Shown: positions 23,598 through 32,811, counted from the first letter of the stretch. The stretch: 34,910 nt of DNA from Amphritea sp. 1_MG-2023 (GCF_030547545.1 NZ_JAUOQE010000039.1:1-34910), one strand, 5' to 3'. Numbers and translations: made by a program. Notes: generated by a model not told the origin, from the letters alone.

Positions 23598-24461
23598 ATG
23601 AACCGTTTAATCGATGGCAAGAAAATTTCAGCCGCAGTGGTTGAACAGTTAGCGCTTGATACCCGTGAATTTATTGCTAAATCGGGTGTTACACCCGGTT
23701 TAGCAGTAGTTCTGGTAGGGGAAGATCCTGCCAGTCAGGTATATGTGCGTAATAAAGTAAAACAGGCGACGGCGGCTGGATTTAATTCCACCGAGCACCG
23801 TTTGCCAGCAGAGACGGATCAAGCTGAGCTGAATGCTTTGGTTGAGCAGCTCAATAACGATACGTCTGTCCATGGGATTCTCGTTCAGTTACCGCTTCCT
23901 GCGCAACTCAGTGAGCCCGAAATTATCCGTTTAATTGCACCTGAGAAAGATGTAGATGGTTTTCATCCACTCAATGTTGGTGCATTAGCATCCGGCGGTG
24001 CGGATCTCATTCCCTGCACGCCGATGGGTTGCATGATCATGCTTGAGCAAACCTTAGGTGATTTGTCAGGTAAACATGCGGTCGTCGTCGGTCGATCAAA
24101 TATTGTCGGCAAGCCTATGGCGGCTCTGCTGCTACAAGCGAATTGTACCGTTACCATTGTGCACTCCCGCACCCAAAATATCGAAGCGATCTGTCGTGAA
24201 GCAGACATCCTAGTGGCGGCTGTGGGTCGCCCAGAGATGATCAAAGGTAACTGGGTAAAACCCGGTGCCACCGTGATCGATGTAGGTATTAATGCGGTTG
24301 AGAGAGATGGTAAACGACGCCTAGTGGGTGATGTCGATTTTAACGAAGCAGAAGAAGTCGCTGGCGCGATCTCTCCGGTACCAGGCGGTGTTGGCCCGAT
24401 GACAATTGCTTGTCTGATGAAAAATACGCTGACGGCAGCGCGTCAACAAGTATCTGTCTGA
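23598..24461 (+). CDS. folD: Bifunctional methylene-THF dehydrogenase/cyclohydrolase
   Basis: 287 aa. [19 protein letters not shown] contains the Y-x-x-x-K catalytic pair; [35 protein letters not shown], the Rossmann [17 protein letters not shown], and [18 protein letters not shown] are all present. It oxidises 5,10-methylene-THF made by MgdABCD (and perhaps Tdm-derived formaldehyde) to 10-formyl-THF for PurU. Starts 9 nt after purU. Probably an operon-specific copy in addition to a housekeeping one, which cannot be checked here. Confidence 0.95.
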   Translation: MNRLIDGKKISAAVVEQLALDTREFIAKSGVTPGLAVVLVGEDPASQVYVRNKVKQATAAGFNSTEHRLPAETDQAELNALVEQLNNDTSVHGILVQLPLPAQLSEPEIIRLIAPEKDVDGFHPLNVGALASGGADLIPCTPMGCMIMLEQTLGDLSGKHAVVVGRSNIVGKPMAALLLQANCTVTIVHSRTQNIEAICREADILVAAVGRPEMIKGNWVKPGATVIDVGINAVERDGKRRLVGDVDFNEAEEVAGAISPVPGGVGPMTIACLMKNTLTAARQQVSV

Positions 24462-24507
24462 TCCCTTGGATAAACAGAACATGTGTCATTGAATGGAGGA
24501 GAGGTTG

Positions 24508-25752
24508 ATGCCTTTCTCATTACTGAAGTACGGTCTGAATAAAGACTACCCGTTTGAAAAAAATGCGGACCTGCCAGCCCCCTCAGCACTGAAGCAACAC
24601 TACGATGTAGTGATTATTGGTGCGGGGGGGCACGGCGTCGCTACCGCGTATTATCTAGCGAAATATCATGGTATTACTAACGTTGCGGTGCTAGAGAAAG
24701 GCTATCTAGGCGGCGGTAATACGGCCCGTAATACCGCTGTTATCCGCTCTAATTATCTCACCTCTGAAGGGGTTAAGTTTTACAGTGAATCGGTAAAACT
24801 GTTTCAGGGGCTATCCAACGAATTCGATTTTAACATCATGTATTCACGTCGTGGACAGTTGACACTCGCGCATACTGATGCGGCTATTCGAGGTTTCCGT
24901 CAGCGTACCGAAGTGAATAAGCATTTTGGCGGTAAAACCGAACTGATCGATCCACAACAAATTCGTGAATTAGTACCCAGCCTGAATATGAATCCTGCTG
25001 ATCAGCCGGTGCTGGCTGGTTTGTGGCATATCGATGGGGCCACGGCGCGACACGATGCGGTGGCTTGGGGTTATGCCAAAGGCGCGACTCAACGAGGTGT
25101 TGAATTACATCAGTTGACCGAAGTGACCGGTGTCGATGTCGAAAAAGGCAAAGTCACGGGTGTACAAACTAACCGCGGCAAAGTCAGCTGTGGTTGTGTG
25201 GTACAGGCGGTTGCTGGACACAGCTCAATCGTGGCGGGCATGGCGGGCATTCGTATGCCAATTACCACCTACCCGCTGCAAGCGATGGTAACGCAGCCAG
25301 TTAAACCGTTCCTCGATCCCTTGGTGAGCTCACCAGCGTTGCACTGTTACGTACAGCAGACGGGCCGCGGTGAATTGGTGTTTGGTGGGGGTTCTGACCC
25401 TTATCCATTGTATAACACGCGCTCCACCATGGATTTAAAAGAGAGCCTGTTAGCCCATGCGGTGGAGTTGTTCCCGTTCATGGCGAATATGCGCTTAATG
25501 CGTCAGTGGGCTGGCCTCACCGATATGACATCCGATTACAGCCCGATTATGGGTCTCAGCCCCGTCGATAACTATTATCTTGATGCTGGGTGGGGTACTT
25601 GGGGCTTTAAGTCAACACCCATCTGCGGCAAGACGATGGCCGAGTTGGTCGCAACCGGTAAGGTACCGGAACTCATTGCACCGTTCGCGATGTCGCGTTT
25701 CGATACGTTCCGACAGGTTAATGAGATGGGCGCTACGGCGGCTAGTCACTGA
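24508..25752 (+). CDS. mgdA: N-methylglutamate dehydrogenase, subunit A (SoxB-like)
   Basis: 414 aa from the ATG 8 nt after GGAGG; an ATG five codons earlier is part of the Shine-Dalgarno run itself. Homologous to the beta subunit of heterotetrameric sarcosine oxidase. FAD Rossmann motif VVIIGAGGHGVATAYYLAKYHG (about 33-54), GGGNTARNTAVIRSNY, and a C-terminal GWGTWGFKSTP that closes the flavin site. It carries the site where N-methylglutamate is oxidised. First of the mgdABCD genes. Confidence 0.92.
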   Translation: MPFSLLKYGLNKDYPFEKNADLPAPSALKQHYDVVIIGAGGHGVATAYYLAKYHGITNVAVLEKGYLGGGNTARNTAVIRSNYLTSEGVKFYSESVKLFQGLSNEFDFNIMYSRRGQLTLAHTDAAIRGFRQRTEVNKHFGGKTELIDPQQIRELVPSLNMNPADQPVLAGLWHIDGATARHDAVAWGYAKGATQRGVELHQLTEVTGVDVEKGKVTGVQTNRGKVSCGCVVQAVAGHSSIVAGMAGIRMPITTYPLQAMVTQPVKPFLDPLVSSPALHCYVQQTGRGELVFGGGSDPYPLYNTRSTMDLKESLLAHAVELFPFMANMRLMRQWAGLTDMTSDYSPIMGLSPVDNYYLDAGWGTWGFKSTPICGKTMAELVATGKVPELIAPFAMSRFDTFRQVNEMGATAASH

Positions 25753-25762
25753 GGAATCTGCA

Positions 25763-26080
25763 ATGAAAATTATCAATTGTCCTCTTAATGGACCCCGAAA
25801 TAGCAGTGAGTTTGTCCACGGTGGTGAGGTTCGGCAAATGCCGGATCCAAATAACTGTACCGATAAAGAGTGGGCTGACTACGTTTTTTACAGTGATAAC
25901 CAGATCGGTGTTGTCACTGAATGGTGGTTGCATGCCGCCTCTGGCTATTGGTTTATCGCTGAACGGCATACCGCCAGTGATGAGATTTTACGGACCTATG
26001 ATCCGTCTGAAATTTATACCAGCCGGTTTGAGTTTAGCGAAAAAGCAGCGAGTGGACTGCCTGAGGAGATGACAGTATGA
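25763..26080 (+). CDS. mgdB: N-methylglutamate dehydrogenase, subunit B (SoxD-like)
   Basis: 105 aa, matching the delta subunit of sarcosine oxidase. Signature: INCPLNGPRNSSEFVHGGE, MPDP, FYSDNQIGVVTEWWLHAASGYWFIAERHT, I..TYDPSEIY. SoxD binds zinc with a C-P-x-C-G and H..C set; here the first Cys and the His are present but CPxC reads CPLN and the last Cys is missing. GAGGA precedes the start 10 nt after mgdA; its stop overlaps mgdC (ATGA). Confidence 0.9.
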   Translation: MKIINCPLNGPRNSSEFVHGGEVRQMPDPNNCTDKEWADYVFYSDNQIGVVTEWWLHAASGYWFIAERHTASDEILRTYDPSEIYTSRFEFSEKAASGLPEEMTV

Positions 26081-28977
26081 GCATCGAGAAGCGCCTTAAT
26101 GCCCCCATGGGGTTGCTGATCGATCGGGCTAAGCCTGTATCGTTCAGCTTTGAAGGGCAGCAGTATAGCGGTTTTGAAGGCGATAGCATCGCCAGTGCGC
26201 TGCTCTCTAATCAACAGTGGTTGATGTCTCGTTCATTTAAATATCATCGTCCACGCGCACCGTTAACGATGGCGGGCCAAGATGCTAACACCCTAGTGCA
26301 GTTGGGTGGCGAGCCCAATGTGCTGGCTGACCGCGAGAAAGTGGCTCAGGGCATGACGATCGAGGGGCAAAACTACAATGGTAGCCTAGCTAAAGATAAA
26401 GATGCCTATCTAGGCCGTTTTGGTCGCTTCATGCCGGTCGGTTTTTATTACCGTAGCTTTTTTAAGCCGATGGGTGTGTGGGATAAATGGGAAAACTTTA
26501 TCCGTGATAAAGCCGGTCTCGGTAAGCTTGATCTAACCTTCGAGCCTGAATATTACGATAAGAAATATCTGTTTACCGATGTGGTTGTGATCGGTTCTGG
26601 TCCTGCGGGCTTGAGCGCCGCGCTGAAAGCGGCCGATGCCGGCGCTAAAGTGTTGGTGGTTGAAGAGATGCCGCTTGTGGGCGGCTCGTTAACCTATAAC
26701 CGCTTTGATATTGAAGGGGTGAAGGCGACGCAACTGCGTAACGAGTTAATCGCTAAAGTGACCGCTAACGCCAACATTGAGGTGATGACCGATACGGTGT
26801 GTAACGCTTGGTTCACCGATAATTATCTGCCACTCATTCAAGGTAAGCGGTTATACAAATTGCGGGCTAAAGAGTGCATCGTTGCTTCGGGCGCTTATGA
26901 ACAGCATGTCGTGTTCCGCAATAATGATCTACCCGGCATTATGTTGTGTAGCGCGGTCACCCGACTGATGAAATATTATGCGGTGAAGCCGGGTCAAAAA
27001 GCGGTTGTCTTAACGGGTAATGATGACGGTTATCTGACGGCCCTAGAGCTGCTTGAAAATGGTGTGGAAGTCGCCGCCATTGTTGATCTGCGTCAGCAAC
27101 ACCCTTGGCCTGAATTGCTTGGTAAGGTGAAGCAAAAAGGCATTAAGGTGGTTCAGAATAGTACGGTTTATGAAGCGTTACCGAGCAAAGGTAACCAACA
27201 TATTACCGGTGTTGATATCCGAACCATCGTCGGTGAAGGTGAAGTTAGCGCCGCCGGAATGACCTTAGATTGTGATCTGTTATGTATGTCTGCCGGTTAT
27301 ATGCCTGCTTATCAGTTGCTCTGTCAGGCAGGTGCACAGCTGAGCTATAAAGATGAACTGGCTGAGTTTCAATTATCAGGCTTGCCTCAAGGTGTTCATA
27401 TTGCCGGTTCGGTCAATGGTTTGCATACGCTTGATGCCGTGCTAGCGGATGGTGAGAATGCTGCATTGCGGGCGTTGCATAACCTGAAACTCAGTGATGA
27501 AGCCGAGCAGCCGGTCGTTTGTCAGGCGAAGCCAAACTTTAGTTGGCCGATTTTCAGCCATCCAGAAGGTAAAGACTTTGTCGATTATGATGAAGACTTA
27601 CAGGCTAAAGATATTGTTAATGCGACCCGTCTAGGGTATCGCGATGTGCAGCTGGTTAAGCGGTTTTCAACCGTCGGTATGGGGCCGTCACAGGGGCGTC
27701 ATTCAGCCTTGCCAACGGCTCGATTAGTTGCGAAGTCGACTGATCGTACCGTGACTCAAACCGGTGTCACCACCGCGCGTCCGCCATTTGCACCGGAAAA
27801 ATTGGCGCATATTGCTGGACGTATTTTCGATCCACGTCGACATACGGCGATGCATCATCGTCACCTTGAGCTGGGTGCAAAAATGATTGCCGCGGGTAAC
27901 TGGCGTCGTCCTGCCTATTATGGTGATGCGGCTCAGCGGGATCGTTGGATCCGTGAAGAGGCCGAACATGTACGTTCGAAAGTAGGTTTGATCGACGTCA
28001 GTACCTTGGGTGGTATTGAATTACGGGGGCCCGATGCCGCCGAATTTATGAATCGAATCTATACCTTTGCCTTTCTCAAGCAACCCGTGGGCAAAACCCG
28101 CTATGCGGTGTTGACCAATGAGCATGGGGTGGTGATTGATGATGGTGTAGCGTGTCGTATCAGTGAAGATCACTTCTATGTCACCGCCACCACGAGTGGT
28201 GTGGAACGTGTCTATCGGGATATGACCAAGTGGAATGCTCAATGGCGCTTGGACGTTGATATTCTGCATGTAACATCGGCGTTTGCCGCGGTTAACTTGG
28301 CAGGCCCAGATTCTCGTAAAGTACTGGAAAAATTGGCAGAAAATGTCGATCTTAGCTCAGAAGGCTTCCCTTATTTAGCCTATCGTGAGGGTGAAGTCGC
28401 GGGTATTCCTGCCCGTATGCTGCGAGTTGGTTTTGTCGGTGAGTTGGGTTATGAGATTCATGTACCGACACGCTATGGTGAAGCCCTTTGGGATGCGCTG
28501 ATGGAGGCCGGTAAGGCGTTTGATATCAAGCCATTTGGTGTAGAAACTCAACGACTGTTACGACTGGAAAAAGGTCATGTGATTGTCAGTCAAGATACCG
28601 ATGGTATGAGTCATCCTGGCGAACTGGATTTGACTTGGGCGGTGAATCGTAAAAAACCATTCTTTATCGGCTGTCGTTCAGTGGATATTGTGATGGCGCA
28701 GCCGCAAACCCGTAAGCTGGTCGGTTTTACACTGCCAGCGGGCAGTATCAAGCCTGAAGAGGGTCATCTGGTACTTAAAGGGGATAAGATCGCTGGTAAT
28801 GTGACCTCGTGTGAATATTCTTCAGCGAATCAGTCGATTATCGGTTTGGCTTTTGCAGACATAGCCGACAGCAAACCTGGCGCTAAGATTAGCATTCGTG
28901 TTGATGGTCAAGAGCTGATGGCCGATGTTGTGAAGCTGCCTTTCTATGATCCTGAAAACTTAAGACAGGAGATGTGA
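26077..28977 (+). CDS. mgdC: N-methylglutamate dehydrogenase, subunit C (SoxA-like)
   Basis: 966 aa, the size of sarcosine oxidase alpha subunits. Residues about 15-105 are the Fer2_4-like N-domain (GFEGDSIASALL, SRSFKYHRPRAPL); about 165-480 is the nucleotide-binding domain (VVVIGSGPAGLSAALKAADAG, GSGPAG at 173-178; LTGNDDGYLTALELL); about 590-965 is a GcvT-like THF domain (GLIDVSTLGGIELRGPDAAEFMNRIYT, VGFVGELGYEIHVPTRYGEALWD, closing LPFYDPENLRQ). The GcvT part captures the methyl carbon as 5,10-methylene-THF. ATGA overlap with mgdB; mgdD starts 2 nt after its stop. Confidence 0.94.
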   Translation: MSIEKRLNAPMGLLIDRAKPVSFSFEGQQYSGFEGDSIASALLSNQQWLMSRSFKYHRPRAPLTMAGQDANTLVQLGGEPNVLADREKVAQGMTIEGQNYNGSLAKDKDAYLGRFGRFMPVGFYYRSFFKPMGVWDKWENFIRDKAGLGKLDLTFEPEYYDKKYLFTDVVVIGSGPAGLSAALKAADAGAKVLVVEEMPLVGGSLTYNRFDIEGVKATQLRNELIAKVTANANIEVMTDTVCNAWFTDNYLPLIQGKRLYKLRAKECIVASGAYEQHVVFRNNDLPGIMLCSAVTRLMKYYAVKPGQKAVVLTGNDDGYLTALELLENGVEVAAIVDLRQQHPWPELLGKVKQKGIKVVQNSTVYEALPSKGNQHITGVDIRTIVGEGEVSAAGMTLDCDLLCMSAGYMPAYQLLCQAGAQLSYKDELAEFQLSGLPQGVHIAGSVNGLHTLDAVLADGENAALRALHNLKLSDEAEQPVVCQAKPNFSWPIFSHPEGKDFVDYDEDLQAKDIVNATRLGYRDVQLVKRFSTVGMGPSQGRHSALPTARLVAKSTDRTVTQTGVTTARPPFAPEKLAHIAGRIFDPRRHTAMHHRHLELGAKMIAAGNWRRPAYYGDAAQRDRWIREEAEHVRSKVGLIDVSTLGGIELRGPDAAEFMNRIYTFAFLKQPVGKTRYAVLTNEHGVVIDDGVACRISEDHFYVTATTSGVERVYRDMTKWNAQWRLDVDILHVTSAFAAVNLAGPDSRKVLEKLAENVDLSSEGFPYLAYREGEVAGIPARMLRVGFVGELGYEIHVPTRYGEALWDALMEAGKAFDIKPFGVETQRLLRLEKGHVIVSQDTDGMSHPGELDLTWAVNRKKPFFIGCRSVDIVMAQPQTRKLVGFTLPAGSIKPEEGHLVLKGDKIAGNVTSCEYSSANQSIIGLAFADIADSKPGAKISIRVDGQELMADVVKLPFYDPENLRQEM

Positions 28978-28979
28978 TC

Positions 28980-29642
28980 ATGAGCGTAATTACCCCTGAA
29001 GCGTTTGATAGTCGTAGTTTTATCTATCGTCAGCATCAGCAAGCTGAGTTTACCGAGGTTGCTGGAGCGGCACAGGTGTCGAGCTATAAAGGACAGAGCC
29101 ACTCGGCAATGGGGCTGACCGATTTATCGGTGCTACCGCGCTTCGGTTTGCGCGGCCCTGCGGCAGGCGAGGCGTTGATCGCCGCAGGTCTGCTGCATCC
29201 GGAACAGCCCAATAGCCTGACGGTTGCCGATGATGGCGTGATGGTATTGCGTCTGGGTTACAACGAATATTGGTTGCTGGCACTACCGGGTGCAGAGGTT
29301 GATTTGACAGCGCTGGAACAGCAGTTGATTGGCCCAGGTATCTATCCGGTTTACTGTCACGACAGTTTTGCCTGGATGGTGATGTCGGGCGATCATCTGG
29401 CGGATGTTTTGGCGAAAGTCTGTGCCGTCGATCTGAGTGAGGCATGTTTCAAGTCCGGTGATTTGGTGATGACATCACTGGCACGTGTTAGTGGTGTGAT
29501 CTGTCATCATCAAATGGCAGACAAGCATGTATTCTCTATTTTCAGTGACAGTGCTTCGGCCAGTTACCTTTGGGATGCTTTGTTGGATGCGATGGGTGAG
29601 TTTGACGGTGCCCCTGCCGGTCAGAATATTTTAATTAAATAA
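28980..29642 (+). CDS. mgdD: N-methylglutamate dehydrogenase, subunit D (SoxG-like)
   Basis: 220 aa from the ATG 8 nt after AGGAG; a GTG two codons upstream is too close to that site. Homologous to the gamma subunit of heterotetrameric sarcosine oxidase: LPRFGLRGPAAGEAL, LRLGYNEYWLLALPG, CHDSFAWMVMSG, and ASASYLWDALLDAM near the end. Small structural partner of the THF domain. Last gene of the gmaS operon; a strong terminator follows 16 nt later. Confidence 0.9.
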   Translation: MSVITPEAFDSRSFIYRQHQQAEFTEVAGAAQVSSYKGQSHSAMGLTDLSVLPRFGLRGPAAGEALIAAGLLHPEQPNSLTVADDGVMVLRLGYNEYWLLALPGAEVDLTALEQQLIGPGIYPVYCHDSFAWMVMSGDHLADVLAKVCAVDLSEACFKSGDLVMTSLARVSGVICHHQMADKHVFSIFSDSASASYLWDALLDAMGEFDGAPAGQNILIK

Positions 29643-29658
29643 CCTTTTCCATCACCTC

Positions 29659-29700
29659 AAAAACCAGTCGACATCTCCTCCGATGTCACTGGTTTTTTTT
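29659..29700 (+). terminator. Intrinsic terminator of the gmaS-mgdD operon
   Basis: AAACCAGT(C)GACATC pairs with GATGTCACTGGTTT (one bulge) around TCCTCC, followed by nine or more T. The best terminator in the window, and a close sequence relative of the eutC terminator. Confidence 0.95.
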
Positions 29701-29713
29701 TACTTTTAATTAG

Positions 29714-29770
29714 GGAAGGTGCGAATAAGTTAATTACGCAGAGAACATAACGGACTTATTCGCACCTTCC
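29714..29770. mobile_element. 57-bp MITE-like deletion derivative of an IS5-type element
   Basis: Terminal inverted repeats GGAAGGTGCGAATAAGT / ACTTATTCGCACCTTCC enclose 23 bp. The right 33 bp match, reverse-complemented and with one mismatch, the left end of the IS at 34797-34829. The left 26 bp match the right-end remnant at 2868-2893. It is therefore the two ends of one IS joined by internal deletion. The flanks TTAG (29710-29713) and TTAA (29771-29774) both fit the IS5 target YTAR. Confidence 0.85.
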
Positions 29771-29931
29771 TTAACCTCTGTGACGCTTTAAGTGTCGTCC
29801 CCACGATTATTGTCTAATTGAAGCACTGCCTAAGCTTATGTTTTCAGGTAAAGTGTGCCTGGTTATTGGCGTACAAATCGTTGCCAATCAAACGCTTCAA
29901 TCATCTATCTCATTCGTTTTTAGGAAAGCAT

Positions 29932-30726
29932 ATGCAGCAGGCCGATATTCATCGCGCCGCACAAGCGTTGTTGGCGCGGCGGTTAAATCATCAACTGAGA
30001 GGGCCCTTAGCGGCTAACTGCCGTCCTCATTCGGTGGCCGAGGCGTTAGCTATTCAGAGGCACTTGATTGAACTCATGGCGCAACAGGGCGATCCTTTGG
30101 CTGGCTGGAAATGCGCGCTACCGATTTCGATGGACGGAATGACAAATGTACCGGTGGTTGCGCCTATTTTTAGTGGTAGTGTGGTTAGCCATTCACCTTG
30201 TCCGATTATACTCGATGATGGGCACTGCAAAATCGAACCGGAAATTGCGTTCTGTTTTGCGCAAGATCTTCCTTGTCGAGCCACGGCTTACAGCGAAGAT
30301 GAAGTCATCGCGGCGCTAGGGGGTGCTCAGCTCGCATTGGAATTGATTCTGAGCCGCTATATAGAGCCTAAGGCGGTTAGCTATATTGATCATTTAGCGG
30401 ATTGTTTGTTTAATCAGGGGCTATTTTTAGGCCCAGCGATCGGCCTAGAAGAGGCTTTTCAGGCGGCTACGATTGATTTTACCTTGACGGCGCCGTGGCT
30501 CGATTCAGGCGTTCAAACGTTTGCCGGCCAACATCCTTGCGGTTTGCCTCAAACGCCGCTGCTGTGGTTGGTGAATTTTCTTAATCAGCAGGGTATCGGC
30601 ATTAAAGCGGGGCAACAAGTGATTACCAGTTCCTATGCGGGAGTCATCGAGGCGCGAGTGGGTCACGACTTTACCTTAACCTATGGCAGTCTGGGTGAGA
30701 TTCGGCTGCAGTTTACGCTAGACTAA
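29932..30726 (+). CDS. 2-oxo-4-pentenoate hydratase-like protein (FAH/MhpD family)
   Basis: 264 aa from the ATG with AGGAAA upstream. Recognised by AGWKCALP, KIEPEIAFCF (the E-x-E metal site of FAH-fold hydratases) and the long ALGGAQLALELILSRY helix. MhpD-type enzymes hydrate 2-hydroxypenta-2,4-dienoate in aromatic meta-cleavage, but no other such genes are nearby, so the substrate is open. Probably a single-gene unit. Confidence 0.8.
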   Translation: MQQADIHRAAQALLARRLNHQLRGPLAANCRPHSVAEALAIQRHLIELMAQQGDPLAGWKCALPISMDGMTNVPVVAPIFSGSVVSHSPCPIILDDGHCKIEPEIAFCFAQDLPCRATAYSEDEVIAALGGAQLALELILSRYIEPKAVSYIDHLADCLFNQGLFLGPAIGLEEAFQAATIDFTLTAPWLDSGVQTFAGQHPCGLPQTPLLWLVNFLNQQGIGIKAGQQVITSSYAGVIEARVGHDFTLTYGSLGEIRLQFTLD

Positions 30727-30778
30727 TGCTTTCTAAAGAGCAACTTGATATCGCTATAAACACAAACGAGGTGTGTTA

Positions 30779-31024
30779 ATGGGAATTTTATCCTGGGTTA
30801 TTTTAGGCTTGATTGCAGGCGTACTGGCTAAATGGATTATGCCGGGAAAAGACGGTGGTGGCTTTATTATCACCACATTATTGGGTATTGCCGGTGCCTT
30901 CGTGGGTGGTTTTATCGGCAGTTTTATCGGGCTTGGCCGTTTAGATGGCTTAAGCCTTGGTAGCATTGCAACCGCCACCGTGGGAGCCTTTATTCTCTTG
31001 TTTGCGTATAAAAAGTTGAAGTAA
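30779..31024 (+). CDS. GlsB/YeaQ/YmgE-family small membrane protein
   Basis: 81 aa with three hydrophobic segments (about 2-18, 26-47 and 58-77), glycine-rich, with LAKWIMPGKDGGGFIITTLLGIAGAFVGGFIG typical of the transglycosylase-associated/YeaQ family. Function in the family is poorly defined and often stress-linked. ATG chosen over a GTG two codons upstream, with GAGGTG as ribosome-binding site. Confidence 0.88.
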   Translation: MGILSWVILGLIAGVLAKWIMPGKDGGGFIITTLLGIAGAFVGGFIGSFIGLGRLDGLSLGSIATATVGAFILLFAYKKLK

Positions 31025-31081
31025 AGTCTGTGCTATTAATCAACCATTTAAACAGGTTCTTTGAAGTATAAGGATTAATCT

Positions 31082-32026
31082 ATGCGGCCTATTATCCCTT
31101 TCGTCCATCAACTCCCGCAGCATGAGGTGCAGCAGTGGTGCGACAGCCTCGGTGAGCTATTACCCGGCTGTGATATTCGTCCGTTTGTTCAGCTCAGTGA
31201 GGCGGAAAAAGCCCTTGCGAGTGTGGCGGTAGTGGCGAACCCAGCCCCGGCTGATGTGGCTCAGTTACCGCATCTACAGTGGGTACACTCGGTGTGGGCG
31301 GGGGTTGAGGGGATGATGGCGAGTCTTGCACATATGCCCTTTGAGATTGTACGTTTAACCGATCCTCATTTAGCGAAGACAATGGCGGAAGCCGTGCTGG
31401 CATGGAGCCTCTATCTGCATCGCGGTATGCCGCAATACCGGCAGCAACAAAGTGCCTCTCAGTGGCAACCGCAGCCCTATTGTGACGCGCATGAACGGCA
31501 TATTGTCGTGCTCGGGCTAGGTTTGCTGGGGCAGCAAAGTGCTTTGCGGTTGGTTGATAATGGTTTTCGTGTATCGGGTTGGAGTCGTTCAGAGAAACAC
31601 CTAGATGGTGTCGCTTGCTATGCGGGTGAGTCAGCGTTAATCGACTTAATCGCCCAGGCGGATATCATCGTTAATCTGTTACCACTCACGCCGTCGACTC
31701 AGGGGTTAATGGATCAGGCATTCTTTCAACAGCTAAAGGCGGGCGCTTCACTGATCAATTTTGGTCGGGGCGCAACCCTGATTGAGGCGGATCTTCTTGC
31801 GGCGCTCGATCAAGGGCAGCTCACTCACGCGGTGTTAGATGTCTTCGATCAAGAGCCATTGCCTGAGACATCTGCTTTATGGCGTCATTCAGGCATTACT
31901 GTATTACCGCATATATCCGCGCCGACCAGCGTAACAACGGCGAGCCGTATTGTCGCGGATAATATTCAGCGATATCTAACACAGGCTACGATACCGCCCA
32001 GCGTGGATAAATCTCAGGGTTATTAA
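31082..32026 (+). CDS. D-2-hydroxyacid dehydrogenase, GhrA-like (glyoxylate/hydroxypyruvate reductase)
   Basis: 314 aa. Rossmann motif VVLGLGLLGQQSALRL, then the catalytic Arg in INFGRGATL, Glu in DVFDQEPLP and His in LPHISAPT. Reduces glyoxylate or hydroxypyruvate with NADPH in GhrA relatives. It may serve C1/serine metabolism here, but no serine-cycle genes are visible, so this is only suggestive. ATG after a purine-rich AAGGATTA. Confidence 0.88.
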   Translation: MRPIIPFVHQLPQHEVQQWCDSLGELLPGCDIRPFVQLSEAEKALASVAVVANPAPADVAQLPHLQWVHSVWAGVEGMMASLAHMPFEIVRLTDPHLAKTMAEAVLAWSLYLHRGMPQYRQQQSASQWQPQPYCDAHERHIVVLGLGLLGQQSALRLVDNGFRVSGWSRSEKHLDGVACYAGESALIDLIAQADIIVNLLPLTPSTQGLMDQAFFQQLKAGASLINFGRGATLIEADLLAALDQGQLTHAVLDVFDQEPLPETSALWRHSGITVLPHISAPTSVTTASRIVADNIQRYLTQATIPPSVDKSQGY

Positions 32027-32118
32027 CGTGCTGACAGAATCGTTAAAGAATCCGCAATGCAGCGGCGCTATTTATGTTAAAGTGCCTGCCTTATTCTTTA
32101 TCTGCCCGGATTTTTTTT

Positions 32119-32805
32119 GTGACCAATAACGATATCTTGCGCCGTCTCCGCTATACCCTCGATTTCAGTGATACCAAAATGATTGCTGTGTTTCGTCATG
32201 CAGAGCTGCCTGTGACCCGAGTGCAACTGAGCAGTTGGCTGAAAAAAGAGGAAGATGCGGATTATGTGCGTATCACCGATCAAGAGATGGCGACATTTCT
32301 TAACGGTTTGATTATCGAAAAACGCGGCCGTCAAGAAGGTGAGCAGCCTAAACCCGAAAAACAACTGAATAATAATATTATTTTTCGGAAACTGAAAATA
32401 GCACTCAACTTTACCGCAGATGACATTCTACATGTGTTGCAGCTGGCCGGTGTTAACCTGAGTAAGCATGAACTGAGCGCACTGTTTCGTAAGCAAGGCC
32501 ATCAAAACTATCGCGAGTGTAAAGATCAAGTATTACGTAATTTTCTCACGGGATTGCAGCGGCAGTATCGTGAGAAAGCACCCGCGATTAACACCGATAA
32601 GCCGCAGCGTAAAACTGCTACCGCTGCCGGTACTTCTGCAAAGCCGGTACGTAAACCGGCAGACAGACGCGTCGGCAAGGATGTTCAGTTTGTTGTTGAT
32701 AAACCCGCGAGTCCCAAGCCTGCAGCCAAGCCGTCGCGTCAATCGACCACGGACACGGATTCTGTGTGGGCAAAAGCATTAGCTAAACGTAGCAAAAAGA
32801 GCTAA
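32119..32805 (+). CDS. YehS-like DUF1456 protein with basic C-terminal tail
   Basis: 228 aa from a GTG (TNNDILRRLRY follows, matching the YehS start); an upstream ATG at 32074 would add 15 non-conserved residues. Two DUF1456 repeats (about 2-75 and 90-155): W-L-K-K-E-x-x-x-x-Y..D..M..FLNGLIIEKRG, NNNIIFRKLKIAL, then ECKDQVLRNFLTGL. The last 70 residues are a Lys/Arg/Pro/Ala-rich, probably disordered tail absent from E. coli YehS, suggesting nucleic acid binding. Function unknown. Confidence 0.85.
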   Translation: MTNNDILRRLRYTLDFSDTKMIAVFRHAELPVTRVQLSSWLKKEEDADYVRITDQEMATFLNGLIIEKRGRQEGEQPKPEKQLNNNIIFRKLKIALNFTADDILHVLQLAGVNLSKHELSALFRKQGHQNYRECKDQVLRNFLTGLQRQYREKAPAINTDKPQRKTATAAGTSAKPVRKPADRRVGKDVQFVVDKPASPKPAAKPSRQSTTDTDSVWAKALAKRSKKS

Positions 32806-32811
32806 GCAACA

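Noticed and set aside
31082-32026. Serine-cycle hydroxypyruvate reductase
   Set aside because: The fold and residues fit GhrA-like reductases, but no other serine-cycle gene is in the window, so a methylotrophic role is not claimed.
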